Assembly (NCBI RefSeq): GCF_000420265.1
Contig: NZ_ATUP01000001.1
Location: forward strand, 1,054,001 to 1,118,000
Length of the DNA: 64,000 nt
Direction of reading: 5' to 3'
Source: Oceanicaulis alexandrii DSM 11625
GTDB lineage: Bacteria; Pseudomonadota; Alphaproteobacteria; Caulobacterales; Maricaulaceae
The position numbers and the translations under genes are program-made. Within the stretch, counting starts at the first letter, position 1; each line of letters starts with the position of its first letter. The notes beneath the pieces are model-generated. The model did not search any database, was not told the DNA's origin, and saw only the letters and a list, made by a program, of their open reading frames with translations. Shown piece after piece: positions 45,481 through 54,479 of the stretch.

Positions 45481-48399
45481 TTAGAACGTCTTGTTGAGAC
45501 GGACGAAGGCGGTGCGACCACGAAGGTCGTACTGGGAACCGCTGACCGGAACATTGCCGCGACGTGCAACGGAACCGGACGAAATCGTCGGGGGATGCTC
45601 GTCGAACACGTTGGACACGCCAACCAGAACCGACCAGGTCGGCTGCTGATACAGCACGGATGCGTCGTGATAGATCACAGCTTCAGCTTCGATATCACGG
45701 ATAGCATCGGCGCCGAAATACGTCGTCTCGCGATCGAAGAAGCCTTCTTCGGACACTTCTGCGACGTAATCCATGAACCAGGACGCGGTCCAGTCACCAC
45801 GCTGGAACGCCACGCGAGCGTTGCCAACGAATTCCGGGTAACCGATACGGCCCGTGAAGTCCGTGGAGTCAAAGCCCGATTCCAGAGCCGGATCGAACAG
45901 CTCTTCCACGTTTTCAAACGTAAACGTGCCTTGGCCTTCCAGGATCAGATCACCGAAATCAAACTCGTGATCGTAACGCACGGTCACGTCCACGCCTTCG
46001 GTGCGCTGCTTGTTCACGTTGATGTAGGAGTCGCGAACTTCGGTGATGGCGAAGGCGTCATTGCCGCCGGTGTCGCCATTACGGTCAAACAACGTACAGA
46101 AGTTGTTCGGGAAGTTGTCCGCGTTGTAGCAACCGGACACGATGGAGCCGGAACCCAACTGGCTGATCTGGTTGTCGACCTGGATTTCAAAGTAATCCAC
46201 GGCGATGCTCAGGTTCAGATCGGTCGGGGTGAACACGGCGCCGATGGTCAGAGCGTCGGAGGTCTCAGGCGTCAGGACGCCATCGCCGCCGCCGGTCAGA
46301 ACCGTTGCAGAGCTCGGACCGCCAGCGAAGTCAGCCGGAATGCCCAGAGCCGCACAGTTCGTACGGATGTTGTCGTTGTTGCTCTGACCCCAGTCAACGC
46401 ACGGGTCGATAGCAAGCTGGCCGACGAAGGAAGACTGGTTGCCGAGGAACAGCTCGTAGAGCGCCGGGGCGCGGAACGAGGTGCCCTGCGTGGCGCGCAT
46501 GCGAACCAGCGGGTTGATCTGCCAGTTCAGGCCGACTTTGTAGACCGAGTCGCTGCCCGCAGAGTCGTAATCAAAGACACGACCGGATGCGTTCAGGGTC
46601 AGCTCTTCAAAGAGCGGCTGGCCCGCCAGAAGCGGCACTTCGATTTCAGCGAAAGCCTCAACCACGGTGTCTTCGCCCGCGGTGACCTGAGCCGAAGTAG
46701 AACCCCAGAGGTCGCCGTTTCGCGAAGCTTCAGACGGCTGATCGTCGATGGAGAAGGTGCGGTATTCCGCGCCCAGCACCAGGCCGACCGGGCCGGCCGG
46801 CAGGGTGAACAGATCGCCCGTCACGTAACCGGTGACAGTGGTCTGCTCATAGACGGTGTTGCCGAAGTTCTCCACGCCAACGGCGTCAACCAGCGCGTCG
46901 ACCTGATTGCCAGCCAGCATGTCAGGGGAGAAGTAGTCGAGAACCGGTGCGTCGTCGTCAAAACGCACGTCGCCCGAACGCTCGGCGGAAATGCCGATGC
47001 CGCCATAGTCAGCGTCGGAACGCGAATAAACCGCGTCCAGAGCCCAGTTCCAGTCAGACAGGAAACCCAGGCCCGCGCCGAAGCCGCCGTCAAGGCCGGA
47101 AGCGAGCGAGTAGTAGTTCACTTCCACTTCGCTGTTGGACGGGAACAGCAGAACCGGCTGTGCGATGCCCGAAGCGACCGGAGTCACATAGCCCGGATCG
47201 TTCGCATAGGTGTAGGTCGGTGCGAAAATAGAGGTCGCGCCGCCGGTCAGCGGGAAGAACTGGCGCCAGCCTTCAGAGGTCGTCTTACGGTAGGAGTACA
47301 GGAACTCGGTGTTCCACTCGATGCCGTTGAAGATCGTGAAGTTGGACTGCGAATAGAAGCTGAAACGCTCTTGCTTGTTGATGGCGTCTTCAGTCAGCGC
47401 TTCCGGCGTGTTCAGAACGTCTTCGTAGAAGGCTTCGCCGCCAGCATCGTCATAGCGGCCGTTCTGGCGCGGGCGGTAGCCCGGAACATCGCCAATCGTC
47501 ACGCCATCGGGAGACGGAATGTAGCGGGTGCCGAAGATCGCATCGATGAAGGTGTTGAAGTAGATGTTGTTACAACCCGACAGCTCGGTGCCCGCCAGGA
47601 TGGAGCGGTCTTCGCGGTCGATGTTGTTGCCTTGCGGATCGGTATAGCCGTCACGCGGGCAGGACAGGTAATCGCGGTCGCCAATGGACAGGTCTTCGCG
47701 AAGACCCCACTCGGCGGCCAGAACCACATTGCCGCTGTCGAAGTTCAGGCCATAGGCGCCGGACACTTCATAGGTCTCGCCACCGCTTTCGAACGGCGCG
47801 TTGTACTGTGCGGTCACAGTCGGCTCATCGACGGAGGTCAGGGTGATCAGGTTGACCACGCCGGCCACGGCGTCAGAACCGTAAACCGAACCTGCGCCGT
47901 CTTTCAGGATTTCAGCACGCTGCAGGATGGCGGTCGGGATCACGTTCAGGTCGAACGCGCCGACCTGGCCACGGGAACCGGCCGGACCCGGGCGGCGGCC
48001 GTTCAGCAGCACCAGCGAACGCTGGGCGCCAAGGCCACGCAGAGACACGGAGTTGATGCCGGTGCCGCCTTCAACGACGAAGCCGCCGAACTGGTTGTTG
48101 AACTGCACCGAACCGGCGGCCACAGAGCTGCCCTGGATCAGTTCAGCCGTATCCACCATGCCCTGCAGGGCGGCGGTTTCAGCGTTGATCACCTGGATCG
48201 GCGACGACGAGGTGAACTCGTTGCGGCGCAGGCGCGAACCGGTGATGACAACGCGGTCATCGCTGGCTTCAACCTGTTCTTCCTGCTCGGAGGTCTGCTC
48301 GGCTTCTTGTGCAAAAACCGGTGCGCCGCCCATGGTCAGCGCCGCAACGCCAGCCAGAACGGTCGAGCGCAACAGGCGCTCTTTGTTAGTCATGCTCAC
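45481..48399 (-). CDS. TonB-dependent outer-membrane receptor
   Basis: This 972-residue protein has a signal peptide ending APVFAQ, an acidic linker, DDRVVITGSRL at the TonB-box position and a plug (LRGLGAQRSLVLLNGRRPG, LKDGAGSVYGSDAVAGVVNL). A 22-strand-type barrel follows, ending in FVRLNKTF. The plug resembles the large receptors for peptides and oligosaccharides common in marine alphaproteobacteria. GTG 48399 lies 6-7 bases after AAGGGGA; ATG 48393 would sit 12-13 bases away, so the GTG is preferred. The ligand is unknown; the adjacent secreted peptidase suggests peptides. Confidence 0.93.
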   Translation of the reverse strand: MSMTNKERLLRSTVLAGVAALTMGGAPVFAQEAEQTSEQEEQVEASDDRVVITGSRLRRNEFTSSSPIQVINAETAALQGMVDTAELIQGSSVAAGSVQFNNQFGGFVVEGGTGINSVSLRGLGAQRSLVLLNGRRPGPAGSRGQVGAFDLNVIPTAILQRAEILKDGAGSVYGSDAVAGVVNLITLTSVDEPTVTAQYNAPFESGGETYEVSGAYGLNFDSGNVVLAAEWGLREDLSIGDRDYLSCPRDGYTDPQGNNIDREDRSILAGTELSGCNNIYFNTFIDAIFGTRYIPSPDGVTIGDVPGYRPRQNGRYDDAGGEAFYEDVLNTPEALTEDAINKQERFSFYSQSNFTIFNGIEWNTEFLYSYRKTTSEGWRQFFPLTGGATSIFAPTYTYANDPGYVTPVASGIAQPVLLFPSNSEVEVNYYSLASGLDGGFGAGLGFLSDWNWALDAVYSRSDADYGGIGISAERSGDVRFDDDAPVLDYFSPDMLAGNQVDALVDAVGVENFGNTVYEQTTVTGYVTGDLFTLPAGPVGLVLGAEYRTFSIDDQPSEASRNGDLWGSTSAQVTAGEDTVVEAFAEIEVPLLAGQPLFEELTLNASGRVFDYDSAGSDSVYKVGLNWQINPLVRMRATQGTSFRAPALYELFLGNQSSFVGQLAIDPCVDWGQSNNDNIRTNCAALGIPADFAGGPSSATVLTGGGDGVLTPETSDALTIGAVFTPTDLNLSIAVDYFEIQVDNQISQLGSGSIVSGCYNADNFPNNFCTLFDRNGDTGGNDAFAITEVRDSYINVNKQRTEGVDVTVRYDHEFDFGDLILEGQGTFTFENVEELFDPALESGFDSTDFTGRIGYPEFVGNARVAFQRGDWTASWFMDYVAEVSEEGFFDRETTYFGADAIRDIEAEAVIYHDASVLYQQPTWSVLVGVSNVFDEHPPTISSGSVARRGNVPVSGSQYDLRGRTAFVRLNKTF

Positions 48400-48734
48400 G
48401 ATCGTTCCCCTTCGGATTTGAACCCCGCCTGAAAAAAGGCAGGGACGGTACGCGCTATTGTTATGCGCTTGTCAGGTTTTCTAGATCAGGAATGCGTTGG
48501 GTCAAAGGGCCGGATCACAGATTTGACACACTTTAGAAACGCTTTCGCCATGCATGTTGCTTTTTTGCAATGTTCTATTCCGATGCATAGTTGCGCCACT
48601 GGCTCGAAAGCGGAAGAGCTGCAAAACAATCAGCGAGCGGCAGCCTTGCCAATTGACACCAGCAAGCCCGCCGACTTATTACGCGTCCTCTCTCGACGCC
48701 CCTGGGGCGGACAGAGCCTATGGCGAGCCATAGC
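48400..48734. other. 335-base region between the TonB receptor and tRNA-Val
   Basis: It contains the leader and promoter of the minus-strand receptor gene and, near 48700, the promoter side of the tRNA. Open frames here have no codon signal or ribosome site, so I call no gene. The part near 48530-48680 is comparatively AT-rich. Confidence 0.5.
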
Positions 48735-48811
<77 letters not shown>

Positions 48812-48929
48812 TTCCCTACTCTTTTGCATGACAGCCATACCACCCAATTGTCGGCGCCTTTTGGCGCGCCGGACGTCTGGCCGCGCGTGCAGCGCCGCCC
48901 AGCGTCATGACTTGAGTATCAGGCAGGCG

Positions 48930-49868
48930 TCAGAGCCGCTCGAGGAGTCGCTGTTCAAACGCCTGGACGCGCTTTCGATCCCGACGCCAGCACCACCACA
49001 AAAAGGCGATGCGTGAGCCGTCCACCAGATAGCGCTTCCACATCCGGCGCGGCTGCTCGGCCAGACGGAACAGCCATTCCAGACGCAAGCTCTGCACCCA
49101 TTTGGGCGCACGACGCGCCTGACCGGACAGAAAATCGAGCGAAGCGCCGACGCACAGGCCGACCCCTGTGCAATCGCCGCGTTCCAGACAGGCTTCGGCC
49201 ACCAGCTCCTGCTGGGGAGATCCCACGCAGAGGAAGGTGAAGCGCGCCGGATTATCAGCGACGAAGGCGGCGCACTCTGCAATCGCGTCGGGTTTGTGGC
49301 GCAAGTGCATGGGCGGCTGATGCCAGCGCACGTCCTTGAGCCCGTAGCGCGCCTTTAATCCCGCAATGACGGCGTCATTGCCGCCAATGATCACAATGGG
49401 CTCATCCGGCTCGATCACTTGCTCGAACACAGCCGCCGTCAGGTCGGCGCCTGTGGTCACGTCCAGGGCTTCGCCGGACAGGTCGGCGATCAGCTCCAGC
49501 ACCCGGCTGTCGCACACGGTCAGCCAGGCCTGTGCGTAAAGATGCGCCAGCACGCTTTCGCGCTGCAGCCGCACCAGATGATCCACATTCGGCGTCACGA
49601 CGAAGGCGAAGGGATGATCTGCGGGGCGGTCCGCCACGCGCTTCAGCGCCGTGTCGAAAGCGATCCGGTCAAACGCCGCGTTCAGGAACCAGATATGCCG
49701 CGCGCCCTGACGCCGGTCATCACCCGGCCAGGACATCCCGGAGGACAGGGAAGCGAGCTTCTTGGAATCAAGGTGGGCGGTCATGCGTGCCGAAATGCTC
49801 CAGCCAGAACTGCGTCCAAATTCAACGAGCAAATTCGGCGCCGCATCCAACAGCCGGTCAGGCTGCAT
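48930..49868 (-). CDS. WecG/TagA/CpsF-family glycosyltransferase
   Basis: This 312-residue protein (ATG 49868; ATG 49784 is an alternative and neither has a strong ribosome site) has FVVTPNVDHLVRLQRE, LTVCDSRVLELIADLSG, VTTGADLTAAVFEQV, RFTFLCVGSPQQELVAEACL and GVGLCVGASLDFLSGQARRAPKWVQ, then LEWLFRLAEQPRRMWKRYL. These define GT26, which adds ManNAcA- or ManNAc-type sugars to lipid-linked intermediates at the inner membrane. No other polysaccharide gene is adjacent. Its exact sugar is unknown. Confidence 0.9.
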   Translation of the reverse strand: MQPDRLLDAAPNLLVEFGRSSGWSISARMTAHLDSKKLASLSSGMSWPGDDRRQGARHIWFLNAAFDRIAFDTALKRVADRPADHPFAFVVTPNVDHLVRLQRESVLAHLYAQAWLTVCDSRVLELIADLSGEALDVTTGADLTAAVFEQVIEPDEPIVIIGGNDAVIAGLKARYGLKDVRWHQPPMHLRHKPDAIAECAAFVADNPARFTFLCVGSPQQELVAEACLERGDCTGVGLCVGASLDFLSGQARRAPKWVQSLRLEWLFRLAEQPRRMWKRYLVDGSRIAFLWWCWRRDRKRVQAFEQRLLERL

Positions 49869-49905
49869 CTAACAGGCACACACGCACAAACACGAGAGAA
49901 CGCCC

Positions 49906-50286
49906 GTGTCCCATTACGACCGCATCCTGGCCCTGTCGGTAGGGTCCATCGCCGCCGGCGTCCTGCTTGTGAGCGGGCCCGTCGCCGAACAACGGTCGCG
50001 CCATCCGTCTTTGCAACTGCAAACCGGACCGCTGACCGTCCAGCTGGGCGGGCCGCGACTGGCCCGAATCAAAACGGTCCCCAATTGCCTGGAGCACGCC
50101 TGTCCGCTGGTGGCCTTGTCGTTTGAAACTTCAGCCCCGACGCAAGGCGCGCCACAGCAACCGCGCCGGATGCAGGCTTGCCAGCCCGGCGCGCTCCATC
50201 GGGGATGGCTCGTTGCAGAGCGCGCTGACAAGGGCCTCGGCGAGCAAGGGCGCGTGTGCGAACCCGCGCGCCCCGAACCCGCCTAG
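49906..50286 (+). CDS. Possible small membrane-anchored protein overlapping mnmC
   Basis: A GTG-initiated frame of 126 codons has an N-terminal hydrophobic segment (ILALSVGSIAAGVLLVSG) and LQLQTGPLTVQLGGPRLARI, which reads like real protein up to about residue 75. Its last 52 codons lie antisense to mnmC. No family is recognised. The first part may be genuine and the rest non-conserved, or the whole may be chance in GC-rich DNA. Confidence 0.35.
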   Translation: MSHYDRILALSVGSIAAGVLLVSGPVAEQRSRHPSLQLQTGPLTVQLGGPRLARIKTVPNCLEHACPLVALSFETSAPTQGAPQQPRRMQACQPGALHRGWLVAERADKGLGEQGRVCEPARPEPA

Positions 50287-52032
50287 CACCATCAGCCCGG
50301 ACGGGTTCAGTTTCACAGAGACAGGCGCCGGGCCGCCCTTGGCGTGACCGCGCCAAACCTCTTCAAAGCCCCGCGGCGCCAAAGCGCCCGCCAGCGGCAG
50401 ACGATCCGCGACCGCAGCGCGCACGCCCGCCCAGCCGCCCAGGCGCGCGCCCAGCGTCACAGGGCCTCCCGGGGCCTCCGCCGCCAACGCCCGAAGCGCC
50501 GCTTCCGCCTCGTCATCTGAGTCCGGCTCGGCGCGTTTCACATGGGTCGCCCCCACCATCAGCGCCCCGTCCAGCCGCGCCGCATAGCCGCCCCAAGCGG
50601 CGGGCGTGCGCAGATCAAAGCCGCTCTCAAACACCGCCAGCTGACCGGCGGTAGGCTCAAGCGTCAGCCCCTGCCCTGCAAGCAAGGCGTGTTGCTCCCA
50701 GCCCCCCGCCAAAATCACGCCGGCATACGGGCCGAAACGCTGACCTTTTTCATCCTGCAGTCGCCAGCCGCCCGCCACCGCTTCAAGCCCGGTGATCCGC
50801 CCGTCCCGCACCGCCGCATGGCTCGCCAGAGCCGGAACAAGACGCTCAGGACGAAACTGCCCGCCCCCCTTCATCCACAGCGCGCCCGCCTGGCCGCCCA
50901 GTCCGCTGCGCAAGGAGGCGGCGTCCGCGTCCAGAAATGAAAAGCCGTCATCAAGCGCCTCCGCCAGCCGGGCCAGACGCTCCGCGCCCGACGCGTCTTT
51001 GGCCAGCCGCGCCACGCCGGTCGCTTCAAACCCCTCAAAGGCTCCAAACATCACGCGCGCATAGTCAAAAGCGGCCAGCAAAGCCCGGTTATGCGGCCGG
51101 TCAGACAGCTCCAGACGCGGCGTCAGCAATCCGCGCGGCGCGCCGGATGCGCCGGACGCCCAACCGCCATGCGCAAAGACATCGACCGTACGACCGCGAT
51201 AGCTGAACGCCTTGACCAGGCTCGCCGCCGCCACGCCGCCGCCGATCACAGCGATCGGGCCGTCGATAGGAGCGGGGTTCGGGAACGGCGTGGACGCACT
51301 TGCGGGTCGCCCCCCGGTGAAGATCGCTTCCAGCCGTTCGCGCTTGCGTCCGAAGCCCGGCTTTTTCTCGACGCTGAACCCGGCCGCCGCCAGCCCGCGG
51401 CGCACGGCGCCCGCCACTGTGAAGGTGACTGCGGGCGCATCTTTCGCGCTTAAGCGGGCCAGCTCGGAGAACAGATCGGTCGCCCACATGTCGGGGTTCT
51501 TGGCCGGCGCGAACCCGTCCAGGAACCAGGCGTCCGCTTCAAACGCCATATTCGGCAAGGCGGTCTCGGCCAGATCATGAAACACGGTCAGCATGACGCG
51601 GCCGTTTTCAAACACACGCCGGTGCGCGCCGGTGTGCGGGCTGGGCCAGACTGCGGTGAGCTGAGCGCTCAGAGCTTGAAGTTCGGGGAAGGCGGACAGC
51701 GCCCGCTCCGCGTCGGACTTTCGCAGGGGGAAGCCTTCAACGCTGACGAAGTGCAGCCGCGCATGCGCTGGCGCGGTCTTCACAAACAGATCCCACAACG
51801 CCAGGAAATTCAGCCCGGTGCCAAATCCCAGCTCCCCCACGATCGTGGGACGCGTCGTGTTGAAGCGCTCTGGAAACCCCGCCGCCTGCAAGAAGACCGA
51901 GCGCGTTTCCGCCAGCCCGTCCTCCGCAGAGAAGTACACATCCCCCGCATCGACAGCCACCGGACCGGTTTCCGCCCAGTCCAGAACAGCGTGCGGGCGT
52001 TTGAGCCCGTGAGGATCACTGGTTTCAGTCAT
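50131..52032 (-). CDS. mnmC: tRNA 5-methylaminomethyl-2-thiouridine biosynthesis bifunctional protein MnmC
   Basis: Start chosen at ATG 52032 (MTETSDPHGLKRPHAVLDW); 633 residues. The N-terminal SAM methyltransferase has GELGFGTGLNFLALWD and WFLDGFAPAKNPDMW; the C-terminal FAD oxidoreductase begins IAVIGGGVAAASLVKAFSY and ends MVLGGFGARGFAHAPLLAEAL. It converts cmnm5s2U to nm5s2U and then mnm5s2U at the tRNA wobble position. Both domains look intact. Confidence 0.94.
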   Translation of the reverse strand: MTETSDPHGLKRPHAVLDWAETGPVAVDAGDVYFSAEDGLAETRSVFLQAAGFPERFNTTRPTIVGELGFGTGLNFLALWDLFVKTAPAHARLHFVSVEGFPLRKSDAERALSAFPELQALSAQLTAVWPSPHTGAHRRVFENGRVMLTVFHDLAETALPNMAFEADAWFLDGFAPAKNPDMWATDLFSELARLSAKDAPAVTFTVAGAVRRGLAAAGFSVEKKPGFGRKRERLEAIFTGGRPASASTPFPNPAPIDGPIAVIGGGVAAASLVKAFSYRGRTVDVFAHGGWASGASGAPRGLLTPRLELSDRPHNRALLAAFDYARVMFGAFEGFEATGVARLAKDASGAERLARLAEALDDGFSFLDADAASLRSGLGGQAGALWMKGGGQFRPERLVPALASHAAVRDGRITGLEAVAGGWRLQDEKGQRFGPYAGVILAGGWEQHALLAGQGLTLEPTAGQLAVFESGFDLRTPAAWGGYAARLDGALMVGATHVKRAEPDSDDEAEAALRALAAEAPGGPVTLGARLGGWAGVRAAVADRLPLAGALAPRGFEEVWRGHAKGGPAPVSVKLNPSGLMVLGGFGARGFAHAPLLAEALVSALCNEPSPMERAGLASLHPARLLWRALRRG

Positions 52033-52102
52033 GACAGCGCCCGCCATGGCCAAAGACCAAGGCGGGCGCAAGGGGAAATGTCTCTATGAGCGCCCGAAGG
52101 CG

Positions 52103-52969
52103 TTAGATTGTCGGCGCGTTCGAGCTGGCTTCTTCAAGCTCGGCGAAGCTGGGCTGGAAGGAGCTCGGCACGCTGCCGCGTCCGATCTCGACGGAGATCT
52201 GGGCGGCGTTGCCGTGCAGGTGCGCCACCAGAACCGCCTGGATGATCTTGTAGAACGCGCCCTCTTCTTCGTAGATCTCGTTCAGACGCGCCGCGAACGG
52301 TCCCACCAGACCATAGGCCAGGAACACGCCCAGGAAGGTGCCCACCAGGGCCGAGCCGATCTTGGCGCCCAGCACGGTCGGCGGGGAGTCGATCGCGCCC
52401 ATGGTCTTGATGATGCCCAGCACCGCGGCCACGATCCCCAGCGCCGGCAGGGCGTCCGCCATGCTTTGCAGGGCGTGGGCCGGAGTGGCGGCCTCGTGGT
52501 GGTGCTTCTCGATCTGTTTTTCCATCGCGTCTTCAACCTGGTGCGGGTCTTCCAGGTTCATCGTCATCATCCGCAGCGTGTCGCAGATGAAGTCGATGGC
52601 GAAATGGTCCTTCATGATTTTCGGGTAGGCGGAGAAGATCGAGCTGTCGTGCGGGTTCTCGATATGAGATTCCAGCGCGATGACGCCCTTGGTCTTCATG
52701 GTTTTGGTCAGCTGAAAGAGCAGCGTCAGCAGGTCCATATAATCCTGCTTGCCCCATTTGGGCCCCGAGATCAGCTTGGCGAAGTCGGCGCCGGTCTTGG
52801 TGACCGTCGAAAAGGCGTTACTGATCAAGAAGGCGCCGATCGCCGCGCCCATGATCATCATCAGCTCGAACGGCAGCGCCTTGATGATGATGTCGAAATG
52901 GCCGCCGGCGAGCGTAAAGCCGCCAAACACCATCGCAAACAGGACCACAATCCCGATAATCTGAAACAT
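52103..52969 (-). CDS. motA: Flagellar stator protein MotA
   Basis: Start chosen at ATG 52969 (MFQIIGIVVLFAMVFGGF), the usual alphaproteobacterial opening, giving 288 residues; two in-frame starts lie upstream. Four membrane helices are seen. The cytoplasmic loop (PKWGKQDYMDLLTLLFQLTK) and LESHIENP precede ALPALGIVAAVLGIIKTMG and LVGTFLGVFLAYGLVGPFA, with the conserved prolines at the cytoplasmic ends of the helices. It forms the proton channel of the flagellar motor with MotB, which is not adjacent. This implies a motile stage. Confidence 0.95.
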   Translation of the reverse strand: MFQIIGIVVLFAMVFGGFTLAGGHFDIIIKALPFELMMIMGAAIGAFLISNAFSTVTKTGADFAKLISGPKWGKQDYMDLLTLLFQLTKTMKTKGVIALESHIENPHDSSIFSAYPKIMKDHFAIDFICDTLRMMTMNLEDPHQVEDAMEKQIEKHHHEAATPAHALQSMADALPALGIVAAVLGIIKTMGAIDSPPTVLGAKIGSALVGTFLGVFLAYGLVGPFAARLNEIYEEEGAFYKIIQAVLVAHLHGNAAQISVEIGRGSVPSSFQPSFAELEEASSNAPTI

Positions 52970-53187
52970 TCCCACCACCCGTTCTAGGTTCATTGAAGAC
53001 CCGGCGGCTCCTGCCACTCTGTCGCCTTCAACGTCCGATTTCGGGACGGTTATACGCGCTGATGCTTAAAGCCCGGTTTTCAAGCCGTTAGGAGGTGGGA
53101 AAGACTCTTGCATCTGACGGCGCGCATAGCGGCCCTGCTCTCATAAACATGGACGGGGGACGAGCGCGGGCCTAAGTCTGTAGCCAC

Positions 53188-54474
53188 ATGACCCCTTTGT
53201 ATGATCCCGCCAATCCCTCGAGTGAACAGACGCGCAGGCGCGCCTTCCGGCTGTTGTTTTTGTGTCTGATCGCGACCTCGATCGGCAATTCCATGCTGTT
53301 TGCGATCCTGCCGCCTCTGGCGCGGGACCTTCAGGTGGACGAGGTGTTCGTCGGCGCGATCTACACGGTGTCCGCCCTGTTGTTTCTGATCATGAGTCCG
53401 GTCTGGGGCGCCTTGTCGGACCGTCATGGCCGCCGTCCGCTGATTGTTTTCGGTCTGTCCGCCTTCGCCTCATCCTGCCTGGTCTTCGCCGCGGGCGCCT
53501 GGGCCGGTCAGGTGGGGCTGCTGCCGCCCATGGCCGCGATCATCGCCATGGCCATGGCGCGCTCGATCTTTGGCGGGCTGGGGTCTGCGACGAACCCCGC
53601 CGCGCAAGCCTATGTGGCTGACCGCACCGAACCCGCCCAACGCACCCGCGCCCTGTCGAGCCTGACGGCGGCGTTTGGCCTCGGCACTGTGATCGGCCCG
53701 GCGCTGGCGGGGTTTTTCTCGCACCGGATCGGCATTTCCACCTTCATGATCGCGGTGGCGGTGATGGTGGCGACGGCGGCGATCTGCGTGCGCCTGTTCC
53801 TGCCTGAACAGACCCCGCCCAAGAAAAAAGGGCGGCCGATCAATCCGCTGGTCCAGTTCCAGTTCGCGGGCGATCCGCGCCTGACCGCCTTCATGATCTA
53901 TGGCTGCGCCATGTGGATGGCCCAGGCCGCCAGCCTGCAATCACTGAGCTTTTACATCATGGACCGGCTGGGCATGGACGCCGCAGGCGGGCTGCAGCTG
54001 GGCTCCATCGCGCTGACGGCAGGCGCGGCCGGCTTGATCTTCGCTCAGCTGGTGGTGATCCCGGTGCTGAACACCAGCCCGCGCGTGCTGATGGCCATTG
54101 GCGCGGTGATGGTGGTTTTGGGCAATGTCACCATGGTCTTTGCGCCCGGTTATCTGGTCATCGTGATCGGCTATGTGTTCAACAGTTTCGGCTTCGGCCT
54201 CGCCCGCTCGGGCTTCACCGCCGGCGCCTCGCTGGCGGTCGAGCCCGAAGAGCAAGGCCGGGCGGCGGGGCTGACCACCGCCACGGCGGGGGTGGGCTTC
54301 ATGATCGCCCCGATCACCGGCTTATGGCTCTATCAAAGCGTTGCGCCCGCAGCCCCGTTCGAGCTGAACGCTGCACTCGCCGTGGTCGGCTTCGCGCTGG
54401 CTCTGCTGCATCCCAGGGTGCGGGCGGCCGACGCGGTCCTGACCCCTGCGGTCGAGGATACGCCGCCCGCCTGA
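53188..54474 (+). CDS. Major facilitator superfamily transporter (TetA-like)
   Basis: This 428-residue protein has 12 predicted membrane helices. It carries the MFS motif A between helices 2 and 3 (SPVWGALSDRHGRRPLIV), motif C-like GLGTVIGPALAGFFS in helix 5, and a basic central loop (PKKKGRPINPL). The pattern is that of drug-proton antiporters of the TetA/DHA1 type. Substrate unknown. It converges on mltB with a 5-base gap. Confidence 0.9.
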   Translation: MTPLYDPANPSSEQTRRRAFRLLFLCLIATSIGNSMLFAILPPLARDLQVDEVFVGAIYTVSALLFLIMSPVWGALSDRHGRRPLIVFGLSAFASSCLVFAAGAWAGQVGLLPPMAAIIAMAMARSIFGGLGSATNPAAQAYVADRTEPAQRTRALSSLTAAFGLGTVIGPALAGFFSHRIGISTFMIAVAVMVATAAICVRLFLPEQTPPKKKGRPINPLVQFQFAGDPRLTAFMIYGCAMWMAQAASLQSLSFYIMDRLGMDAAGGLQLGSIALTAGAAGLIFAQLVVIPVLNTSPRVLMAIGAVMVVLGNVTMVFAPGYLVIVIGYVFNSFGFGLARSGFTAGASLAVEPEEQGRAAGLTTATAGVGFMIAPITGLWLYQSVAPAAPFELNAALAVVGFALALLHPRVRAADAVLTPAVEDTPPA

Positions 54475-54479
54475 CGCGA

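Noticed and set aside
48414-48429. T-arm-like GGTTCAAATCC on the minus strand near the TonB receptor start
   Set aside because: There is no matching acceptor, D- or anticodon arm around it, so it is not a tRNA or a tRNA fragment; it lies in the receptor leader.
45325-48432. Very long open frame on the plus strand opposite the TonB receptor
   Set aside because: It is a mirror of the receptor frame in GC-rich DNA. It has no ribosome site or recognisable protein features, and it includes the receptor's terminator.
53066-53080. CtrA-like TTAA-N7-TTTT upstream of motA
   Set aside because: The second half-site is imperfect and no -10/-35 context supports it. A single degenerate match is not evidence for CtrA control.
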